NCBI GenBank assembly: GCA_900549895.1
Contig: URQG01000011.1
Location: forward strand, 1 to 19,314
DNA from: an uncultured Lachnobacterium sp.
GTDB lineage: Bacteria > Bacillota > Clostridia > Lachnospirales > Lachnospiraceae
Length of the DNA stretch: 19,314 bases
Direction: 5' to 3'
Part shown: in pieces, positions 15,878-19,314 of the stretch
Position numbering within the stretch: the first letter of the stretch is position 1
How the letters are laid out: the number at the start of each line of letters is the position of its first letter
Made by a program: the position numbers and the translations under genes
The notes under the pieces: model-generated
What the model was told of the DNA's origin: nothing
The model's input: the letters and a program-made list of their open reading frames with translations, nothing else
Database searches by the model: none

Positions 15878-15906
15878 TTGTCAATAATGAGAAAATAAGA
15901 TATAAT
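15878..15906 (+). promoter_or_regulatory. Strong promoter for the OPT transporter
   Basis: TTGTCA (15878-15883) and TATAAT (15901-15906) are separated by exactly 17 bp, 11 of 12 consensus bases. Transcription should start near 15913, about 34 bases before the TTG start codon. Confidence 0.85.
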
Positions 15907-15946
15907 ATTAAAGTTAATTTACTATTAAGGGAAAAGGAGAATAACA

Positions 15947-17860
15947 TTGAACGAAAAACAAGAGTTTAAGCCGTATATTGCGCCAGAAAAAGTTACCCCT
16001 GAACTTACAGTAACATCCATTATTATGGGAGTCCTTCTGGCAGTTGTATTTGGTGCAGCAAACGCGTATCTGGGATTGCGCGTTGGTATGACGGTATCCG
16101 CATCTATTCCGGCAGCCGTTATTTCTATGGGTGTCATTCGAGTGATTATGAAAAAGAACTCCATTTTGGAGAGCAACCTGGTACAGACCATCGGTTCCGC
16201 TGGTGAATCTCTGGCAGCAGGTGCGATCTTTACACTTCCTGCTTTGTTCTTATGGGCAGCAGAAGGCAAAATGGACAAGCCTAGTATTCTTGAGATTACG
16301 GTTATTGCATTAATCGGTGGTCTTCTCGGTGTGTTTTTCATGGTGCCACTTCGTAATGCGCTGATCGTAAGAGAGCATGGAGTGCTTCCATATCCGGAAG
16401 GAACTGCATGTGCAGAGGTACTTTTAGCAGGTGAAGAGGGAGGAGCAAATGCTTCAACTGTATTCGCAGGACTGGGTATCGCAGGAGTGTTCAAATTCAT
16501 CATCGATGGTTTGAAACTTGTTCCAAGTGAAATTAATATCCGCGTAAAGGGATATGCAGGTGAAATCGGAACACAGATTTATCCGGCTGTAATGAGTGTC
16601 GGTTACATTTGTGGACCTAGAATTTCTTCTTATATGTTCGCCGGTGGTATCATCAGCTGGTTAGTATTGATTCCGGCAATCGTATTATTTGGATCGGATC
16701 TTACACTTTATCCTGGTACAGCTCCAATTGGCGAGATGTTTGCCAGCGGTGGAGCAAGTGCTATCTGGGGAAGTTATATTCGTTATATCGGTGCGGGTGC
16801 ACTCGCAGCTGGAGGTATCATCAGTCTGATCAAGTCATTGCCACTTATTGTACGTACGTTCCGTGATGCATTAAAGAGCATGAATGGAACAAAAGAGGGT
16901 GGAAATGTTCGTACCAATCAGGATCTGAACATGAAAATCATCCTTGTAGCAATTGCAATTCTGACCATCCTTGTATGGTTACTTCCACAGATTCCAGTTT
17001 CATTACTGGGTGCAGTGATCGTAGTTATTTTCGGATTTTTCTTCGCAACTGTTTCTTCAAGAATGGTTGGTTTAGTAGGAAGTTCCAATAACCCGGTTTC
17101 CGGTATGGCAATTGCAACACTTTTGATTGCAACAATTATTCTGAAGGCAACTGGTGATTCCGGTATCCACGGAATGCAGGGAGCGATCGCTATCGGTTCT
17201 ATCATCTGTATTGTAGCAGCTATTGCTGGTGATACGTCACAGGATTTGAAGACCGGTTATCTGCTTGGTGCAACACCAAAGAAGCAGCAGATCGGTGAGA
17301 TCATCGGTGTTATCGCAGCAGGTCTTGCAATCAGTGGTGTACTGTATCTGTTAGATTCTGCATGGGGATTCGGTACCGAGCAGCTTGGTGCTCCACAGGC
17401 AATGCTGATGAAGATGATCATCGAGGGTGTTATGAACAACAACCTTCCATGGGCATTGGTATTCATCGGTGTATTCCTTGCTATTGCAGTAGAAGTTGTT
17501 GGAATTCCGGTACTTCCATTCGCAATTGGTGTATACCTTCCAGTACAGCTGAACGCATGCATCATGGTTGGTGGACTTATCCGTCTTTGCTTTGAGAAGT
17601 CTAAGAAGGAGAAGAAAGACAAGGAGCGTATGATCAGCGATGGTATGCTATACTGCTCAGGTATGATCGCAGGTGAAGGTATCGTTGGTATCCTTCTTGC
17701 CGTATTTGCTGTATTTAAGATTGACGAGGTTATCGACTTGTCCGGAAAGCTCAACCTTTCTGAGCCGGTAGCTACAATCGGAAGTCTGGTTGTATTTGCA
17801 CTGATTATTCTTTTGGTACTGAAATTTTCTTTTTGGAAGAAGAAAAAAGAAAGTAAATAG
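15947..17860 (+). CDS. OPT family oligopeptide transporter
   Basis: A 637-residue, highly hydrophobic transporter with many membrane helices across its length. Family signatures include GAANAYLGLRVGMTVSASIP near residues 38-58, PYPEGTACAEVL near 148-160, and GSSNNPVSGMAIATLL near 377-392. OPT proteins import small peptides, and a plant branch imports metal chelates. They use an ion gradient. The substrate here is unknown. The start is the TTG at 15947, 7 bases after AAGGAGA, and no nearby ATG fits better. Proline codons are mostly CCA or CCT (by hand count 13 CCA, 5 CCT, 7 CCG), whereas neighbouring genes such as dnaB and the ATPase use mostly CCG. This could reflect high expression or a different origin. 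A PqqD-like gene starts 2 bp after the stop. Confidence 0.94.
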   Translation: MNEKQEFKPYIAPEKVTPELTVTSIIMGVLLAVVFGAANAYLGLRVGMTVSASIPAAVISMGVIRVIMKKNSILESNLVQTIGSAGESLAAGAIFTLPALFLWAAEGKMDKPSILEITVIALIGGLLGVFFMVPLRNALIVREHGVLPYPEGTACAEVLLAGEEGGANASTVFAGLGIAGVFKFIIDGLKLVPSEINIRVKGYAGEIGTQIYPAVMSVGYICGPRISSYMFAGGIISWLVLIPAIVLFGSDLTLYPGTAPIGEMFASGGASAIWGSYIRYIGAGALAAGGIISLIKSLPLIVRTFRDALKSMNGTKEGGNVRTNQDLNMKIILVAIAILTILVWLLPQIPVSLLGAVIVVIFGFFFATVSSRMVGLVGSSNNPVSGMAIATLLIATIILKATGDSGIHGMQGAIAIGSIICIVAAIAGDTSQDLKTGYLLGATPKKQQIGEIIGVIAAGLAISGVLYLLDSAWGFGTEQLGAPQAMLMKMIIEGVMNNNLPWALVFIGVFLAIAVEVVGIPVLPFAIGVYLPVQLNACIMVGGLIRLCFEKSKKEKKDKERMISDGMLYCSGMIAGEGIVGILLAVFAVFKIDEVIDLSGKLNLSEPVATIGSLVVFALIILLVLKFSFWKKKKESK

Positions 17861-17862
17861 AG

Positions 17863-18216
17863 ATGAAGAAAAAAGCAAACAAAGATCAACAGGAAAACTA
17901 TCTGGAAAGAAAACCAAAGCGTCATGAAGCCATTGCATGGGCGAAGGACGAAAAAGGAATCGTTACACTGGATATCGAAAATACCGGCTTTTTCAACCGG
18001 CTGGCACAGAAATTTTTCCACAAGCCAAAGGTTACGCACATTCACCTTGACGAAATGGGAAGTTTTGTCTGGCCAATCATGGATGGTGAGAAAGACATCA
18101 TCGCCATTGGCAAAGAAGTGGAGGAGCAGTTCGGAGAGAAAGCCAATCCATTGTACGAAAGACTGGCAAAATTCTTTCAGGTACTTGACAGTTATCATTT
18201 TATTACCTGGAATTAG
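17863..18216 (+). CDS. PqqD-like protein (peptide-binding winged-helix fold)
   Basis: A 117-residue soluble protein whose second half (HIHLDEMGSFVW, then DIIAIGKEVEEQFGE, then LYERLAKFFQVL) matches the small winged-helix PqqD family. The N-terminal 25 residues are basic and polar. PqqD and the related RiPP recognition elements bind a precursor peptide and present it to a modifying enzyme. No radical SAM enzyme or precursor peptide gene is visible here. The gene starts 2 bp after the OPT stop, and its upstream region has only a purine-rich run without a good AGGAGG, so it probably depends on translation of the transporter gene. All four proline codons are CCA, as in the OPT gene. Its TAG stop lies inside the second long direct repeat. 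A role with the peptide transporter is inferred from position alone. Confidence 0.75.
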   Translation: MKKKANKDQQENYLERKPKRHEAIAWAKDEKGIVTLDIENTGFFNRLAQKFFHKPKVTHIHLDEMGSFVWPIMDGEKDIIAIGKEVEEQFGEKANPLYERLAKFFQVLDSYHFITWN

Positions 18217-18251
18217 GAACACATGCGCGTGCATCAAATTAAATACATTTG
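18213..18251 (+). repeat. Long direct repeat, copy 2
   Basis: Same 35-bp sequence as 15811-15845, at 18217-18251, extended to 39 bp with one mismatch by TTAG. The TAG is the stop of the PqqD-like gene. It ends 9 bases before the -35 box of the ferredoxin promoter. Confidence 0.93.
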
Positions 18252-18260
18252 CCGGAACTC

Positions 18261-18289
18261 TTGAACTTATGAAGGGTTTGTACTAAAAT
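18261..18289 (+). promoter_or_regulatory. Promoter of the ferredoxin gene
   Basis: TTGAAC (18261-18266) lies 17 bp before TAAAAT (18284-18289), 10 of 12 consensus bases. The start should be near 18296, placing the palindrome at 18310-18325 in the leader. Confidence 0.75.
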
Positions 18290-18309
18290 AGCTTTAAACC
18301 TATAAGGTG

Positions 18310-18325
18310 AATAATGATCATTATT
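18310..18325 (+). promoter_or_regulatory. 16-bp perfect palindrome in the ferredoxin leader
   Basis: AATAATGATCATTATT is its own reverse complement and ends two bases before the AAGGAGG binding site. It could be an operator just downstream of the transcription start, or a short hairpin next to the ribosome site. It resembles a shortened Fur box, but the central spacing does not fit the classical site. Confidence 0.5.
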
Positions 18326-18341
18326 TAAGGAGGATTCAATT

Positions 18342-18512
18342 ATGGCATACGTAATTTCTGATTCATGCGTTAGCTGTGGTACATGTGCAGGCGAGTGTCC
18401 TGTAGGAGCAATCTCTGCAGGTGCTTCTCAGTACGAGATCGACGGATCTGCTTGTGTAGATTGTGGTACATGTGCAGGTGTTTGCCCAACTGGAGCTATC
18501 TCTCAGGGCTAA
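18342..18512 (+). CDS. 2[4Fe-4S] ferredoxin
   Basis: A 56-residue clostridial-type ferredoxin, small enough to be missed by length cut-offs. Two CxxCxxCxxxCP motifs are intact: Cys9, 12, 15 and 19, and Cys38, 41, 44 and 48. Each should help hold a 4Fe-4S cluster, with the last Cys of each motif serving the opposite cluster as in this family. It carries low-potential electrons in anaerobic metabolism, for example for pyruvate:ferredoxin oxidoreductase, hydrogenase or Rnf. AAGGAGG lies 8 bases before the ATG. It has its own promoter and a strong terminator, so it is monocistronic and probably highly expressed. Confidence 0.97.
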   Translation: MAYVISDSCVSCGTCAGECPVGAISAGASQYEIDGSACVDCGTCAGVCPTGAISQG

Positions 18513-18535
18513 TCACAGTTACATACAAGTAAACG

Positions 18536-18568
18536 AAAAACTGTCTCACTCAGTGAGGCAGTTTTTTT
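18536..18568 (+). terminator. Rho-independent terminator after the ferredoxin gene
   Basis: A 14-bp stem (18536-18549 with 18553-18566, one G-U pair) has the loop TCA and a T run to 18568. The A run at the 5' side means it could also act on the - strand. Confidence 0.93.
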
Positions 18569-18574
18569 GTACAT

Positions 18575-18603
18575 AAAAAAGGAACTGTAAAAGTTCCCTT
18601 TTG
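18575..18603 (-). terminator. Terminator for the HAD phosphatase gene
   Basis: On the - strand a stem pairs 18602-18599 and 18597-18592 with 18577-18582 and onwards to 18586, with one bulged base (18598) and a 5-base loop. It is followed by a T run (18580-18575). It lies about 30 bases beyond the HAD stop codon and just beyond the ferredoxin terminator of the opposite strand. Confidence 0.75.
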
Positions 18604-18631
18604 AGATGGATGTATATAAAATGGATAGGAA

Positions 18632-19314
18632 TTAGATAAATCCGAAATGTTCCAGTGCTGCGGCGATTCCGCCCTCACTGGATTTTTTTGTAACGTAAGC
18701 TACTTTTTCCTTCAGGGATTCCGGATCGGCGTTGCCCATCGCGACACTGTTCGGAACGTAGGTCAGCATTGGCAGATCGTTGTTGCTGTCGCCGAAGACG
18801 TAAGCATCTTCCTTGGTGAGTCCGTAGTGATCTAAGATGTACTGCAGACCGGTTGCTTTCGTATAGCCGATCGGTACAAACTCGCGGAATAAACCGCCGC
18901 GGTCAATACAGTCAAAGAATTGGTCGCTCACTTTGCGGAATTCCGTAAGTTGTGCTTCGTCGCGTATCCAGGTGACAAATTTATCGCAGCGAAAATTTGG
19001 TGCTGTCCAAGGATCAAATACTTCAAAGCCTTTTTCCAGATTTTCTTTATACAATTTGCGTGCATCCGGATTATGAAGCGGACGGGACAGATCAAAAACG
19101 GTAGAATCGAAGGATTCAAAGAGAATATCCATATCAACTTCTTTTGCTTTCTCAAGAAGCTGCATCGTCACCTCGTGAGGCGGTGTGGTATGCATGAGCT
19201 GCCTTCCGTCACAGTAAATAGCGGTTCCGCAGCCGCATACGAATCCGTCAAATCCGATCGACTGAAAACGTTCTTCCAGGTTGTGAAAACAGCGTCCGGT
19301 ATTGATAAACATTA
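18632..19314 (-). CDS. Cof-type HAD-IIB family phosphatase, partial
   Basis: The frame is open to the right edge. The first visible residues, FINTGR, are the motif II region of Cof-type HAD hydrolases (usually VFxTGR), and the window's last two bases fit a Val codon before it. The true start and the catalytic DxDGT motif therefore lie outside, about 40-45 residues upstream. The visible part holds the class IIB cap domain, a conserved Lys in the GYTKATGLQYIL segment, and motif IV GDSNNDLPML. It ends with the typical NSVAMGNADPESLKEKVAYVT and EGGIAAAL. These enzymes dephosphorylate sugar phosphates, nucleotides or cofactors, and substrates cannot be predicted reliably. The gene converges on the ferredoxin gene, with terminators for both between them. 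Confidence 0.92.
   Translation of the reverse strand, partial: MFINTGRCFHNLEERFQSIGFDGFVCGCGTAIYCDGRQLMHTTPPHEVTMQLLEKAKEVDMDILFESFDSTVFDLSRPLHNPDARKLYKENLEKGFEVFDPWTAPNFRCDKFVTWIRDEAQLTEFRKVSDQFFDCIDRGGLFREFVPIGYTKATGLQYILDHYGLTKEDAYVFGDSNNDLPMLTYVPNSVAMGNADPESLKEKVAYVTKKSSEGGIAAALEHFGFI

Noticed and set aside
17257..18237. 326-codon frame on the - strand opposite the OPT and PqqD-like genes
   Set aside because: It is a shadow of two convincing genes, the translation is Phe/Ser/Ile-rich with no motif, and no ribosome site is present.
18310..18325. Firm call of a Fur box
   Set aside because: The palindrome is even-length and lacks the centre of the 19-bp classical site, so it is reported only as a palindrome.

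Overview
The window looks like a chromosomal segment of a Gram-positive anaerobe of the Clostridia, most likely a Lachnospiraceae gut commensal. The reasons are the gdpP-rplI-dnaB gene order, strong AGGAGG-type ribosome binding sites, TTG starts on two genes, a tiny 2[4Fe-4S] ferredoxin, a DUF975 protein, and OPT and PqqD-like genes of clostridial type. The genus call is inference. Nearly every gene is on the + strand. The first gene is cut by the left edge and the last (on the - strand) by the right edge.

Layout. (1) 1-4747 is a cell-envelope block: a membrane-anchored protein with a 21-residue tandem repeat in its cytosolic tail, two overlapping ABC-2-type permease subunits (the second lacks the last membrane helix), and a lipoprotein N-acetylmuramoyl-L-alanine amidase with an SH3 domain. 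(2) 4874-7734 is a tight cluster of a DUF975 membrane protein, an OmpR-type response regulator and a sensor histidine kinase. (3) 7736-9248 is an NfeD/SPFH (flotillin-like) pair with its own promoter and terminator. (4) 9298-13248 is the conserved gdpP (c-di-AMP phosphodiesterase), rplI (bL9) and dnaB (replicative helicase) operon. (5) 13256-14811 is a self-contained unit: five 11-bp palindromes repeated every 15 bp run into a consensus extended -10 promoter and drive one gene for an AAA+ ATPase with winged-helix and PD-(D/E)XK-like domains, closed by a strong terminator. (6) 14868-15810 is an XRE-type regulator fused to about five membrane helices. (7) 15807-18251 is a cassette of an OPT oligopeptide transporter and a PqqD-like protein, bounded by a 39-bp direct repeat (one mismatch) that supplies the stop codon of the gene before it at each end. 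(8) 18261-18568 is a monocistronic ferredoxin with a 16-bp perfect palindrome in its leader. (9) 18575-19314 is a partial Cof-type HAD phosphatase on the - strand.

The two most interesting structures are the 15-bp-period palindrome array in front of the ATPase/nuclease-like gene and the direct-repeat-bounded OPT/PqqD cassette, whose proline codon choice differs from its neighbours. Most other genes are ordinary housekeeping or envelope genes. I see no tRNA, rRNA, CRISPR array, insertion sequence or riboswitch, and no gene-free stretch longer than 300 bases.
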